Of a stretch of 64,000 nt of DNA, positions 1 to 8,672 are shown piece by piece. Origin of the DNA: Paraperibacillus marinus (GTDB lineage Bacteria > Bacillota > Bacilli > Bacillales > DSM-1321); contig NZ_CP143542.1 of assembly GCF_046237605.1 (NCBI RefSeq), forward strand, positions 62,001-126,000, read 5' to 3'. The notes under the pieces were generated by a model. That model was not told the origin of the DNA. It saw only the letters and a program-made list of their open reading frames with translations, and did not search any database. The position numbers and the translations under genes were made by a program. The first letter of the stretch is position 1. Every line of letters begins with the position of its first letter.

Positions 1-2819
1 TAAGCAGCAGTCTGAAAAAAATAAAGGACAGCAAGGCAAAAGAGCAGATGCTCCAGAATATCGGCCAGGAACTCGAGCTGTTAAGGAACGGCGCACGGCC
101 TGAACATCTGTTCAAGTATCTGAGCCTGGCTTATGAAAGCACCGCTAGTTTGCTAGATTATCTTCCTGCTGATGGGATGGTTTTCATGGATGAAATCACA
201 AGGATCCATGAAATCAGCGAAACCCTTGAAAAGGAAGAAGCAGAATGGTATACAAGCCTGCTTGGTGAAGGGCGGATCATCCATGATGTCCCACTCTCGC
301 ACCGGCTGCCGGAACTGCTGTACAGATCTAAGAATCCTTTGATCTATCTGTCTCTATTCTTAAGGCATGTTCCCTATACAAATCCGCAGAATATCATAAA
401 TTTCACATGCAAGCAGATGCAGAATTTCCACGGGCAGATGAACGTGTTTAAGGCAGAGATCGAGAGATGGAGAAAAGGAAATTATTCTGTCGTGGTATTG
501 GGCCCGGACGAGGAGAGGATGAAGAAGCTCCGCAGGGTGTTTGAGGATTATGGGATTGAGGCTGCCGAGCTTGAGGACAGCAGCAGGATTCTTCCGGGCA
601 GGCTGCAGATTGCTAAAGGGAGCCTCCACACAGGGTTTGAGCTGCCCATGCTGCGGCTGGCTGTCATAACAGAAAATGAATTGTTCAACAAGAAATCGAG
701 AAAGCCGCCAAAGCGGCAGAAGCTGTCTAATGCGGAAAGAATTAAAAGTTACTCCGAGCTAAAGACAGGAGACTATGTAGTCCATGTCAACCATGGCATC
801 GGCAAGTATCTCGGCCTTGAAACTCTGGTTGTCGGCGGTGTCCATAAGGATTATCTCCATGTGAGGTATCAGGGGACAGATAAGCTCTATATACCCGTAG
901 ATCAGATTGACCTCGTACAGAAGTATGTGGGTTCTGAAGGGAAAGAGCCGAAGCTGTACAAACTGGGGGGCAGTGAGTGGAAAAGGGTCAAAGGCAAGGT
1001 GGAATCCTCCGTACAGGATATTGCGGATGATCTCATTAAACTTTATGCAGCAAGGGAAGCGTCGAAAGGGTATGCCTTTTCGCCCGATACTGAAATGCAG
1101 CGTGAATTCGAAGCTGCCTTTCCCTATAGTGAAACAGACGATCAGCTAAGGTCCATCGTTGAAATCAAAAAGGACATGGAGCGTGAGCGGCCGATGGAGC
1201 GGCTCCTGTGCGGTGATGTAGGCTACGGGAAGACGGAGGTTGCCATCAGGGCTGCCTTTAAAGCCATCATGGATGGAAAACAAGTTGCCTTCCTTGTTCC
1301 CACTACGATCCTTGCCCAGCAGCATTATGAAACCATCCGTGAAAGGTTTCAGGATTTCCCCATCAATATCGGCCTGCTGAGCCGCTTCAGGTCCAGAAAA
1401 CAGCAGAATGAAACGATCAAGGGGCTGAAGGCGGGGTCTGTGGACATTGTAATAGGCACCCATCGTATCCTCTCCAAGGATCTGCAGTACCGTGATCTCG
1501 GCCTCTTAATCATCGATGAGGAACAGCGGTTTGGCGTTACACATAAAGAGAAGATCAAGCAGCTGAAGACGAATGTGGATGTGCTGACATTGACAGCCAC
1601 TCCTATTCCACGTACCCTTCACATGTCCATGCTTGGCGTGAGGGATCTGTCGGTCATCGAGACTCCGCCTGAGAACCGTTTCCCTGTCCAGACTTATGTG
1701 ATGGAGTATAACGGAGTCCTTGTCAAAGAAGCGATAGAGCGGGAACTCGCAAGGGGCGGCCAGGTTTATTTCCTATACAACAGGGTAGAGGATATAGCAA
1801 GAAAAGCAGAAGAAATTTCCATGTTTGTGCCTGACGCAAGAGTAGTATACGCCCATGGCCAGATGTCCGAGAGCGAGCTTGAATCCGTAATGCTTGCTTT
1901 TATGGATGGTGAATATGATGTTCTGGTAAGCACCACCATCATTGAAACAGGGGTGGATATCCCGAACGTAAACACACTCATTGTGCATGATGCAGACAGA
2001 ATGGGGCTTTCCCAGCTGTATCAGCTGCGCGGAAGGGTGGGCAGGTCGAACCGTGTGGCTTATGCGTACTTTACCTACCGCAAAGACAAGATTCTGACAG
2101 AGGTGGCAGAGAAGCGCCTGCAGGCTATTAAAGAATTCACTGAGCTTGGTTCGGGATTCAAGATTGCGATGCGCGATCTCTCGATCCGCGGTGCCGGCAA
2201 TCTTCTCGGGGCAGCACAGCATGGATATATTGATTCGGTGGGTTTTGATTTGTATTCTCAGATGCTCAAGGAAGCAATTGATGCCCGCAAGACCGGTGAA
2301 GTGAAGGAAGAAAAGCCAGGAGTGGAGATCGACCTGGAGGTGGATGCTTATATTCCGGATGCCTATATTGCTGACGGCCACCAGAAGATTGAGATGTATA
2401 AGAGGTTCCGCGGCATTGAGACCCTGAAGGAACTCGAAGAACTGCAAAGCGAGATGCTCGACCGCTTTGGTGAATATCCTGAAGAAGTGGCACTCTTGTT
2501 CTTGATTGCCGAAACGAAGGTATATGCACTGAAGAATGGGGTAGAGCTGATCAAGCAGGCTAAGCAGGAGATCAAAATTATCATCTCGGAGAGGGCAAGC
2601 AGAGATATAGACGGCCATAAGGTGTTCCAGCTTGGCTCAAAGTACGGACGGGTAGTCGGTCTTGGCATGGAGGGTAATTCCTTGAAGATCACCCTCAACA
2701 TTAAGAACACCGCCCAGGGTGTCTGGCTTAATATCATGTATGAGCTCATCCAGGGTTTGGAGGGAGCCAGAAAAGATGGCAGTGCGTCAGCGGCTTCCAT
2801 ACAACAGGAAAAAAAGTGA
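1..2819 (+). CDS. mfd: Transcription-repair coupling factor Mfd (5'-truncated by window edge)
   Basis: Mfd is a DNA translocase that removes RNA polymerase stalled at lesions and recruits UvrA. The frame is open from base 3, so the gene begins upstream. About 938 residues are present, against roughly 1177 in B. subtilis, so only the N-terminal UvrB-like part is missing. Visible in order: the RNAP-interaction domain with GDYVVHVNHGIG (about 770-805), Walker A GDVGYGKTE (about 1210-1236), the DEEQ-type Walker B IIDEEQRFG (about 1510-1536), LTATPIPRTL (about 1588-1617), helicase motif VI QLRGRVGRS (about 2020-2050) and the C-terminal TRCF domain. spoVT follows after about 257 bp. Confidence 0.98.
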   Translation, partial: SSSLKKIKDSKAKEQMLQNIGQELELLRNGARPEHLFKYLSLAYESTASLLDYLPADGMVFMDEITRIHEISETLEKEEAEWYTSLLGEGRIIHDVPLSHRLPELLYRSKNPLIYLSLFLRHVPYTNPQNIINFTCKQMQNFHGQMNVFKAEIERWRKGNYSVVVLGPDEERMKKLRRVFEDYGIEAAELEDSSRILPGRLQIAKGSLHTGFELPMLRLAVITENELFNKKSRKPPKRQKLSNAERIKSYSELKTGDYVVHVNHGIGKYLGLETLVVGGVHKDYLHVRYQGTDKLYIPVDQIDLVQKYVGSEGKEPKLYKLGGSEWKRVKGKVESSVQDIADDLIKLYAAREASKGYAFSPDTEMQREFEAAFPYSETDDQLRSIVEIKKDMERERPMERLLCGDVGYGKTEVAIRAAFKAIMDGKQVAFLVPTTILAQQHYETIRERFQDFPINIGLLSRFRSRKQQNETIKGLKAGSVDIVIGTHRILSKDLQYRDLGLLIIDEEQRFGVTHKEKIKQLKTNVDVLTLTATPIPRTLHMSMLGVRDLSVIETPPENRFPVQTYVMEYNGVLVKEAIERELARGGQVYFLYNRVEDIARKAEEISMFVPDARVVYAHGQMSESELESVMLAFMDGEYDVLVSTTIIETGVDIPNVNTLIVHDADRMGLSQLYQLRGRVGRSNRVAYAYFTYRKDKILTEVAEKRLQAIKEFTELGSGFKIAMRDLSIRGAGNLLGAAQHGYIDSVGFDLYSQMLKEAIDARKTGEVKEEKPGVEIDLEVDAYIPDAYIADGHQKIEMYKRFRGIETLKELEELQSEMLDRFGEYPEEVALLFLIAETKVYALKNGVELIKQAKQEIKIIISERASRDIDGHKVFQLGSKYGRVVGLGMEGNSLKITLNIKNTAQGVWLNIMYELIQGLEGARKDGSASAASIQQEKK

Positions 2820-2979
2820 GGCATTCTGCCGCAGGCTATAACAGGCAGATTGGAAATGAACATCTAAGACGGGTTAATGCCCCTTTTATAACCCAGCGGC
2901 TTTTAAGTTCTTATGGAGCCCTGGAATAGATTAAAATCTGGCAGTAAAGTAAACGGCAAGAAGAAAAATTCCAGATAGT

Positions 2980-3008
2980 GTATAGAAGTTTGAAGATGAA
3001 AAATACTA
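2980..3008 (+). promoter_or_regulatory. Candidate SigG-type promoter of spoVT
   Basis: GTATA (2980-2984) and AATACTA (3002-3008) are separated by 17 nt. From memory the SigG consensus is GHATR-N18-CATWHTA, so the -35 fits fully and the -10 at six of seven positions. SigG control of spoVT is known in B. subtilis; this exact site is inferred. Confidence 0.5.
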
Positions 3009-3076
3009 AGGTCAATAACGGTGGAAATTCCAAAGTTTTCACCACTATCCAAATGATGAAAGAGAGGCAACATAAG

Positions 3077-3613
3077 ATGAAAGCAACTGGAATCGTACGT
3101 CGAATTGATGATTTGGGAAGAGTTGTAATTCCAAAGGAAATCCGCAGGACTCTCCGCATACGAGAAGGAGATCCTCTTGAAATCTTCGTGGACAGGGACG
3201 GAGAGGTAATCTTAAAGAAATATTCGCCTATCAGCGAACTCAGTGATTTTGCAAAGGAATATGCAGAAGCTTTATATGACAGCCTGGGCAATCCCGTACT
3301 CATTTGTGACAGGGACACATTCATTGCTGTTGCGGGGGTTTCCAAAAAGGATTATTTAAACAAGAGCATCGGTGAACAGATGGAGAGAGCCATGGAAGAC
3401 CGGGGTTCTATCCTTGAGACTTCTAAGGGACAGGTATCCATTGTAGATGGAAATACAGAGGATTTACAGGCTTATACCATCGGGCCGATCGTTGCCAACG
3501 GGGACCCGATCGGGGCAGTAGTGATCTTCTCCAAAGAATCTTCATTGGGAGATGTTGAGAGGAAAGCAGTTGAAACAGCTGCCGGATTCTTAGCACGCCA
3601 GATGGAATCCTAA
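3077..3613 (+). CDS. spoVT: Stage V sporulation transcription factor SpoVT
   Basis: SpoVT is a forespore regulator that modulates SigG-dependent genes and affects coat assembly and germination. The 178-residue product has an AbrB-type swapped-hairpin DNA-binding domain at residues 1-50 (GIVRRIDDLGRVVIPKEIR) and a GAF-like C-terminal domain. The frame is open further upstream from 2978, but the ATG at 3077 follows a GAGAGG site and gives exactly the length of the B. subtilis protein. The apparent N-terminal extension lies downstream of the likely SigG promoter and is rejected. A strong terminator follows. Confidence 0.97.
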   Translation: MKATGIVRRIDDLGRVVIPKEIRRTLRIREGDPLEIFVDRDGEVILKKYSPISELSDFAKEYAEALYDSLGNPVLICDRDTFIAVAGVSKKDYLNKSIGEQMERAMEDRGSILETSKGQVSIVDGNTEDLQAYTIGPIVANGDPIGAVVIFSKESSLGDVERKAVETAAGFLARQMES

Positions 3614-3630
3614 TTACATGTGAACAACCG

Positions 3631-3662
3631 AAAAAAGGCATCCACACGGAATGCCTTTTTTC
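3631..3662 (+). terminator. Intrinsic terminator after spoVT
   Basis: A-tract, GGCAT stem with ATGCC on the other side of a short loop, then a run of T. It isolates spoVT from yabM. Confidence 0.85.
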
Positions 3663-3729
3663 ATTTTGAATCAAGCCGGGTCCATAGGGAGTGCCGCAGT
3701 CTCCCTTAGGGCCTCAAGGACGGCGTATA

Positions 3730-3738
3730 TGCTATAAT
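3730..3738 (+). promoter_or_regulatory. Extended -10 promoter for yabM-yabN
   Basis: TGC-TATAAT is a textbook extended -10 element about 90 bp before yabM. No convincing -35 is visible, which is common for this class. A GGGAG/CTCCC inverted repeat lies just upstream (about 3687-3707). Confidence 0.55.
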
Positions 3739-3828
3739 AGGGGCATTATTGGAAGGAATTAAGGCACAAGGGGGCAGCTCCTTATCCGAAAAACCATTAT
3801 CATCAACAGCAGGAAGTAGGAGAAATAG

Positions 3829-5457
3829 ATGGCTGAAAGGCCGGATGACATATCAAGTACAGTGTTTAGAGGGGCGGCCATTCTGACTGCAGCTGCCATC
3901 CTGGTAAAGGTTCTCAGTGCCTTTTATCGAATACCTTATCAAAATTTGGCCGGTGACATCGGCTTTTATATCTATCAGCAGGTGTATCCGCTGTATGGCA
4001 TAGCTCTTATTTTGTCCACCTATGGATTTCCGGTAGTTATTTCAAAGCTGATGGCAGAAAAACAGGGAAACAGCAAAGAAGCCGGAGAAATTCTGTATGT
4101 ATCATTCCTCATTCTTACGGCAGTGGGACTTGCCTTTTTCTCAGCTATTTATTTCGGGGCAGGCAGTCTTGCAGCAGCAATGGGAGACAAACAGCTGACT
4201 CCGCTGCTTAAAATCAGTGCATTTCCGTTTCTGTTCATGCCGTTCATTTCGGCTGCAAGAGGAATGTTCCAGGCAGGCAATGACATGGTGCCTACCGCCG
4301 TGTCCCAAGTTTGCGAGCAGGCTGTCCGTGTATCATTCATCATCATTTTCACCATGGTTCTCCTGCGGGGAGGAGGGTCCATCTATAAGACAGGCGGCGG
4401 AGCCGTACTCGGTTCTGTCCTCGGAGCTGTCGGAAGTACCATGACGCTCCTCACCTTTTTATGGATTCGTAAATATCGAATTCCCATAAGGGTTCGTCTA
4501 ACCCCCGAAAAGTTGAAAAAGGCTGCAGGATTGCTGCTTATCCAGGGGACAGCCTTCTGCCTCTCAAGCCTCCTGCTCACCCTGACACAGCTGGCAGATT
4601 CATTCAACTTATACAGCCTTCTCGTGGGTGCAGGCATGGAACCGGTGGATGCCAAGGGATTGAAGGGAGTCTTTGACCGGGGACAGCCGCTGCTCCAGCT
4701 GGGTTCAATTGCAGCGACTTCTCTGTCGATGGCCGTTGTCCCGCTAATTTCGTCTTCCCGGGCACAAAACGACATGAATTATCTAAAAGAAAAAATCAGG
4801 CTTTCCCTTAAGATTACCATCACCCTGGGTGCAGGAGCCGCAGCTGGGCTGATCTTATTAATAAAACCGGTCAATATCATGCTGTTTACAGACAGCAGCG
4901 GATCAGGGGCGCTGGCTATACTTGCCGCGACGATCCTCCCCGGTTCCCTGATCATGATCTTGTCAGTCATTCTGCAAAGCGTGGGCAGTCTGCGTTCTAC
5001 CATCCTGATTATTTCAGCGGGACTGTTAACTAAGCTTGTTCTAAATATGGTGCTGGTTCCTGCCTTTAAAATTGAGGGTGCTGCCATGGCCACACTTTTC
5101 GCCTATGCTTTCATCCTTGGTGGTCTGCTTGTGTTGCTTTCCGGGAAAATGAAGCTGAAGCCTGGCAGAAAGAAGGATCTCGCTGCCTGGGTGTTCGGCT
5201 GTCTGGGAATGGCAGCTGCCCTCCTGCTGCACACCCTTTTGTTTAAGGAGCTTCAGCTGGCGGAAACAGGAAGGCTTGCAGCCAGTGTTCAGGCTATATC
5301 AGGCGTGGGAGCGGGAGGAATCGTATATATATGGATCATCGTTAAATCGGGAATTTTCCCAGAAAATGACTTGTCGCAGCTTCCCTTTGGAAGCAGATTG
5401 ACTGTCTTGAACCATCATATAAATAATAAAAGGAGTTATGGCAGTGATGGCGAATGA
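3829..5457 (+). CDS. yabM: Polytopic MVF/SpoVB-family flippase-like protein YabM
   Basis: A 542-residue integral membrane protein of the MOP exporter superfamily (MurJ/SpoVB/MATE type), with about 14 hydrophobic segments distributed along the whole chain. Family members flip lipid-linked cell-wall or polysaccharide precursors. B. subtilis YabM is a paralogue of SpoVB and MurJ, and its substrate is unproven. ATG 3829 follows AGTAGGAGA. The 3' end overlaps the yabN start, which suggests coupled translation. Function beyond 'lipid-linked oligosaccharide flippase-like' is inference. Confidence 0.9.
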   Translation: MAERPDDISSTVFRGAAILTAAAILVKVLSAFYRIPYQNLAGDIGFYIYQQVYPLYGIALILSTYGFPVVISKLMAEKQGNSKEAGEILYVSFLILTAVGLAFFSAIYFGAGSLAAAMGDKQLTPLLKISAFPFLFMPFISAARGMFQAGNDMVPTAVSQVCEQAVRVSFIIIFTMVLLRGGGSIYKTGGGAVLGSVLGAVGSTMTLLTFLWIRKYRIPIRVRLTPEKLKKAAGLLLIQGTAFCLSSLLLTLTQLADSFNLYSLLVGAGMEPVDAKGLKGVFDRGQPLLQLGSIAATSLSMAVVPLISSSRAQNDMNYLKEKIRLSLKITITLGAGAAAGLILLIKPVNIMLFTDSSGSGALAILAATILPGSLIMILSVILQSVGSLRSTILIISAGLLTKLVLNMVLVPAFKIEGAAMATLFAYAFILGGLLVLLSGKMKLKPGRKKDLAAWVFGCLGMAAALLLHTLLFKELQLAETGRLAASVQAISGVGAGGIVYIWIIVKSGIFPENDLSQLPFGSRLTVLNHHINNKRSYGSDGE

Positions 5458-6910
5458 AATAAAAGTGATTGGATTAGGAGCAGGGGACTTAAGCCAGCTG
5501 CCCTTCGGTATCTATAAGGAATTAAGGGAGGCTGGCAGCTGTTTCGTGAGAACGATGGACCATCCCGTGATTAAGGAGCTTGCTGCAGAAGGAATAACCT
5601 TTGAGAGCTTTGATTCGATATATGAAAAGCATGACAGATTTGAAGCGGTTTATGAGGAGATTTCAGAAATCCTGCTGGCTGCTGCAGAGAAACAAGATGT
5701 CCGGTATGCCGTCCCGGGGCATCCCATGGTCGCTGAGAAAACGGTTCAGCTTCTGCTTGAGAAGGGACCGGCAAGGGGTGCTGATGTGCGTATCGCAGGG
5801 GGCCAAAGCTTCCTGGATGCATTGTTTGCGGCTGCAGGATTTGATCCAATAGACGGGTTTCAGCTATTGGACGGAACAAGCCTGAGGGCGGAAGATATTA
5901 TGATCAGCGGACATATCATCATTGGACAGGTTTATGATTCCTTCATTGCCTCAGAAGTAAAGCTTACTCTTATGGAAAAACTGCCGGATGATTATGAAGT
6001 CATTATCATAACAGCAGCCGGCAGCAGCAGGGAGAAGGTAAGGAAAGTCCGTCTATATGAGCTGGACCACGGAATGGAGCTTGATAACCTGACGAGTGTC
6101 TATGTGCCGCCTGTCAGGAAAGAAGAATTGTTTTACAGGGAGTTTTCAACTGCGCGGTCTATAATAGCCGCGCTTAGAGGGCCCGGCGGCTGTCCTTGGG
6201 ATCAGGAACAGACGCATGAGAGCCTGAAGAAATATTTGATAGAAGAATCTTATGAACTGATCGATGCAATAGATGAAAAGGATGATGAGGCGATCATCGG
6301 GGAGCTCGGGGATGTCCTGCTTCAAGTTCTGCTTCATGCCCAGATAGGCGAAGACGAGGGCATGTTTTCGATTGCCGACGTGATCGAGAGCTTGTCTGAA
6401 AAGATGGTGAGGCGCCACCCGCATGTATTCGGGGGTTCAGCCGTCAAGAGTGCAGATGAAGCAGTAGAGAACTGGCAGAAGATAAAAGCCGAGGAGAAAG
6501 AAGCCCGGACAAGGAAAGGGCTGCTTGACGGAACCCCCAGATCCCTGCCGCAGCTACTGAAGGCATTGGATTATCAGAAGAAGGCATCAAAAGCAGGATT
6601 TGACTGGAAAGAGCCGGGCCCAATGTGGGAAAAGGTACTGGAGGAGATAGAGGAAGCCAAAGTTGAGATTGCGGCAGGAGATCCGGAACTTCTTAAGAAT
6701 GAGTTTGGCGATATCCTGTTTGCCGTTGTCAATCTCTGCAGGTATTATTCCATTGATCCAGAGGCAGCTCTACAATCAACGAATAAAAAGTTTTATAACC
6801 GGTTCGCTTATATAGAGACCGCTATCCAGGAGAAACAGGGAAATTTTAAGGATTATACATTAGAACAGCTGGACGGGCTTTGGGAAGAAGCAAAAGATAA
6901 GGGATATTAA
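5447..6910 (+). CDS. yabN: Bifunctional tetrapyrrole-methylase-like / MazG nucleotide pyrophosphohydrolase YabN
   Basis: A fusion protein of about 487 residues. The N-terminal 220 residues resemble the SAM-dependent tetrapyrrole methylase fold (VIGLGAGDL near the start). The C-terminal half has two MazG units, with EESYELIDAI...GELGDVLLQ and later EEIEEAKVEI...NEFGDILFAV supplying the EExxE/ExxD metal ligands. MazG hydrolyses NTPs to NMPs and cleans up aberrant nucleotides. Three in-frame starts exist: ATG 5438 lies only 2 nt after AGGAG, GTG 5444 has 8 nt, and ATG 5447 best matches the family N-terminus. Overlap with yabM indicates an operon. Confidence 0.93.
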   Translation: MANEIKVIGLGAGDLSQLPFGIYKELREAGSCFVRTMDHPVIKELAAEGITFESFDSIYEKHDRFEAVYEEISEILLAAAEKQDVRYAVPGHPMVAEKTVQLLLEKGPARGADVRIAGGQSFLDALFAAAGFDPIDGFQLLDGTSLRAEDIMISGHIIIGQVYDSFIASEVKLTLMEKLPDDYEVIIITAAGSSREKVRKVRLYELDHGMELDNLTSVYVPPVRKEELFYREFSTARSIIAALRGPGGCPWDQEQTHESLKKYLIEESYELIDAIDEKDDEAIIGELGDVLLQVLLHAQIGEDEGMFSIADVIESLSEKMVRRHPHVFGGSAVKSADEAVENWQKIKAEEKEARTRKGLLDGTPRSLPQLLKALDYQKKASKAGFDWKEPGPMWEKVLEEIEEAKVEIAAGDPELLKNEFGDILFAVVNLCRYYSIDPEAALQSTNKKFYNRFAYIETAIQEKQGNFKDYTLEQLDGLWEEAKDKGY

Positions 6911-6930
6911 CAGAGAAAGAGGGAATAGGG

Positions 6931-7197
6931 ATGACGATGAGGCTCGATAAGTTTCTAAAGGTGTCAAGGCTGATCAAAAGGCGTACGATGGCTAAGGAAG
7001 TCGCTGACCAGGGAAGAATCACGATCAACGGCATCACGGCAAAAGCAAGCTCCAATGTGAAGGTTGGCGACGAAATGGAAGTCCGATTTGGCCAAAAGCT
7101 GGTAAAAGTAAAGATCGAAAAACTCCAGGAGAATACAAGGAAGGAAGATGCTGCAGACATGTATTCCATTGTCAGCGAGGAGCGGCTGGCTGATTAG
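6931..7197 (+). CDS. rqcP: S4-domain ribosome quality-control factor RqcP (YabO)
   Basis: A small basic 88-residue S4/Hsp15-type RNA-binding protein; the S4 fold spans about residues 3-65 (LDKFLKVSRLIKRR...VADQGRITING). In B. subtilis YabO (RqcP) binds obstructed 50S subunits with RqcH and promotes C-terminal alanine tailing of stalled chains. ATG 6931 is 7 nt from AAAGAGGG; ATG 6937 matches the usual MRLDKFLK start and is an alternative. It lies 20 nt after yabN, probably in the same transcript. Confidence 0.94.
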   Translation: MTMRLDKFLKVSRLIKRRTMAKEVADQGRITINGITAKASSNVKVGDEMEVRFGQKLVKVKIEKLQENTRKEDAADMYSIVSEERLAD

Positions 7198-7203
7198 CTT
7201 GTT

Positions 7204-7230
7204 CTATATTCCTCCTCTCTCACATAGATT
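7204..7230 (+). promoter_or_regulatory. Candidate SigE-type promoter of yabPQ
   Basis: CTATATT (7204-7210), 12 nt, CATAGATT (7223-7230). Against the recalled SigE consensus (KMATATT-N13/14-CATACAHT) the -10 matches 7 of 8 and the -35 matches 5 of 7. Mother-cell expression is expected for yabP and yabQ; the site itself is inferred. Confidence 0.42.
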
Positions 7231-7259
7231 TTTACAAAAGCTATTGTGAGGGATGTTAA

Positions 7260-7568
7260 ATGAGCCAGTTTTATGAATCAAATGGTACTAATAATAAGTC
7301 CTCGATGCCAGATCATGATGTGATGATGAAAGGGAGGAGGCTCCTTGAAATCACAGGGGTGAAGCAGGTGGAAAGCTTTGATAACGAGGAATTTCTCCTG
7401 GAAACATCCATGGGTTTTTTATCTGTCAGGGGGCAGAACCTTCAGATGAAAAACCTGGATGTGGATAAAGGGATTGTTTCCATCAAAGGGAAGGTCTTTG
7501 ACCTGGTGTATCTGGACGAGCAAAGCGGGGATAAAGCTAAAGGGTTCTTTGGCAAGCTGTTCAAATGA
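7260..7568 (+). CDS. yabP: Sporulation protein YabP
   Basis: A 102-residue protein of the YabP/YqfC family (LLEITGVKQVESFDNEEFLLET and GLVS/GIVSIKGKV-type motifs). It is a mother-cell sporulation protein in B. subtilis with no established biochemical activity. No signal peptide or membrane segment is seen. The start follows GTGAGGGA, and that Shine-Dalgarno lies in the 3' arm of an imperfect inverted repeat. The stop overlaps the yabQ ATG by 4 nt, so the pair is translationally coupled. Confidence 0.94.
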   Translation: MSQFYESNGTNNKSSMPDHDVMMKGRRLLEITGVKQVESFDNEEFLLETSMGFLSVRGQNLQMKNLDVDKGIVSIKGKVFDLVYLDEQSGDKAKGFFGKLFK

Positions 7569-8188
7569 CCCTGACTACTCAGTTTTATACTCTTCTCTCC
7601 ATTATCGGCATGGGCTGTTACTTCGGTGCAGCACTTGATACGTACAACCTTTTCCTAAAGCGCTCAAAGAGAAAGAGCTGGGTGGTGTTCATCAACGATT
7701 TCCTTTTTTGGGTTGCCCAGGGCCTGATCATATTCTATGTTCTATTCCTTGTAAATGAGGGAGATCTGAGGTTTTATCTCTTTTTGGCCCTGCTATGCGG
7801 CTTTGCTGCCTATCAGGCCCTCTTTAAGAAAAGCTATTTGAGAGTGCTGAGGGCCGTTGTTTCCATCGTAAGGAAACTGTTCCAATTTTTAGTTAACCTG
7901 GTCCTTCTAATTGTCTTTAAACCAATCAGCTGGATCCTGCTGACCGCCGCCGCAATTTTGTTAACTTTGGCAAAGGGACTTTTTTCCCTTGCCAAATTCC
8001 TTCTAAAACCTTTATTATCTATTATAAAGGGACTACTAATACCCTTTTTCTGGATTGCGCGAAAATTGGGCGGATTCATGCCGAAGGCTGTCAAATCAAG
8101 GATATTGGAGTTCCTTCGAAAAGGGCGCCGCATTTTTCGGGCTATCGGAAGATCTGTGCTGGACCGGGTCAAAAGAACTAAAAAATAA
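7565..8188 (+). CDS. yabQ: Spore cortex biosynthesis membrane protein YabQ
   Basis: A 207-residue membrane protein required for cortex formation in B. subtilis. Hydrophobic segments are visible at about residues 8-28, 40-65, 70-85 and 110-145, followed by a strongly basic C-terminus (RKGRRIFRAIGRSVLDRVKRTKK). The N-terminus MTLTTQFYT is typical of the family. It overlaps yabP by ATGA. divIC begins 18 nt later, joining a sporulation pair to a constitutive division gene. Confidence 0.95.
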   Translation: MTLTTQFYTLLSIIGMGCYFGAALDTYNLFLKRSKRKSWVVFINDFLFWVAQGLIIFYVLFLVNEGDLRFYLFLALLCGFAAYQALFKKSYLRVLRAVVSIVRKLFQFLVNLVLLIVFKPISWILLTAAAILLTLAKGLFSLAKFLLKPLLSIIKGLLIPFFWIARKLGGFMPKAVKSRILEFLRKGRRIFRAIGRSVLDRVKRTKK

Positions 8189-8206
8189 ATGAGGGGAGTG
8201 AGAGAG

Positions 8207-8599
8207 ATGAGTGATTCTAATAAACGGAATGTTTCCAAGATAGATACTGATTATGTGACGCAGCAAGAAAAACAGATCCAAACCGTAGAAAGAAGAAAGC
8301 GGGGGCTTATCCGCAGGCTTACTGCCTTTGGAGTGATTGCCGCCGTACTGTCTTGTCTGCTCATATCCACTCTTGTATCTCAAGCGGCTGTCCTGGAACA
8401 GAAAAAAGAGCAAAGAACAAAGCTTAAGGGCGATCTCTCACGTCTTGAAAAAAGGGAGAAGGACCTTAAGGATGAAATTGTAAAGCTGAATGACGATGAA
8501 TATATAGCTAAGCTGGCAAGGCGGGATTATTTCCTTTCTGACAAAGGTGAAATTATTTTTAATTTACCAAAAAAGAAAGAAGACAGTGACTCTTATTGA
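8207..8599 (+). CDS. divIC: Septum formation initiator DivIC
   Basis: A bitopic division protein that works with FtsL and DivIB in the divisome. The 130-residue product has a cytoplasmic basic N-terminus, one membrane segment (about residues 40-60, FGVIAAVLSCLLIS) and an extracellular leucine-zipper-like coiled coil (LEQKKEQRTKLKGDLSRLEKR) followed by the conserved YIAKLARRDYFL patch. ATG 8207 is chosen over in-frame ATG 8189 because AGGGGAG sits 8 nt before it. Confidence 0.96.
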   Translation: MSDSNKRNVSKIDTDYVTQQEKQIQTVERRKRGLIRRLTAFGVIAAVLSCLLISTLVSQAAVLEQKKEQRTKLKGDLSRLEKREKDLKDEIVKLNDDEYIAKLARRDYFLSDKGEIIFNLPKKKEDSDSY

Positions 8600-8612
8600 C
8601 ACTGTTTTTTTT
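8583..8612 (+). terminator. Weak terminator overlapping the divIC stop
   Basis: ACAGTG (8583-8588) pairs with CACTGT (8600-8605) and is followed by eight T. The 6-bp stem includes the stop codon and the -35 box of the yabR promoter. It is short, so probably only partly efficient. Confidence 0.45.
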
Positions 8613-8625
8613 CTTTAGCTATAAT
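8596..8625 (+). promoter_or_regulatory. SigA promoter of yabR
   Basis: TTGACA (8596-8601), 18 nt, TATAAT (8620-8625): both hexamers match the consensus. The -35 overlaps the divIC stop codon. Confidence 0.85.
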
Positions 8626-8672
8626 ATAGAGTAAAGATGATTTTTTAAATTCTAAGGAGGAACATTTTTTTT

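Noticed and set aside
2978..3076. N-terminal extension of SpoVT (33 extra residues)
   Set aside because: It would begin within the likely SigG promoter; the ATG at 3077 gives the family length.
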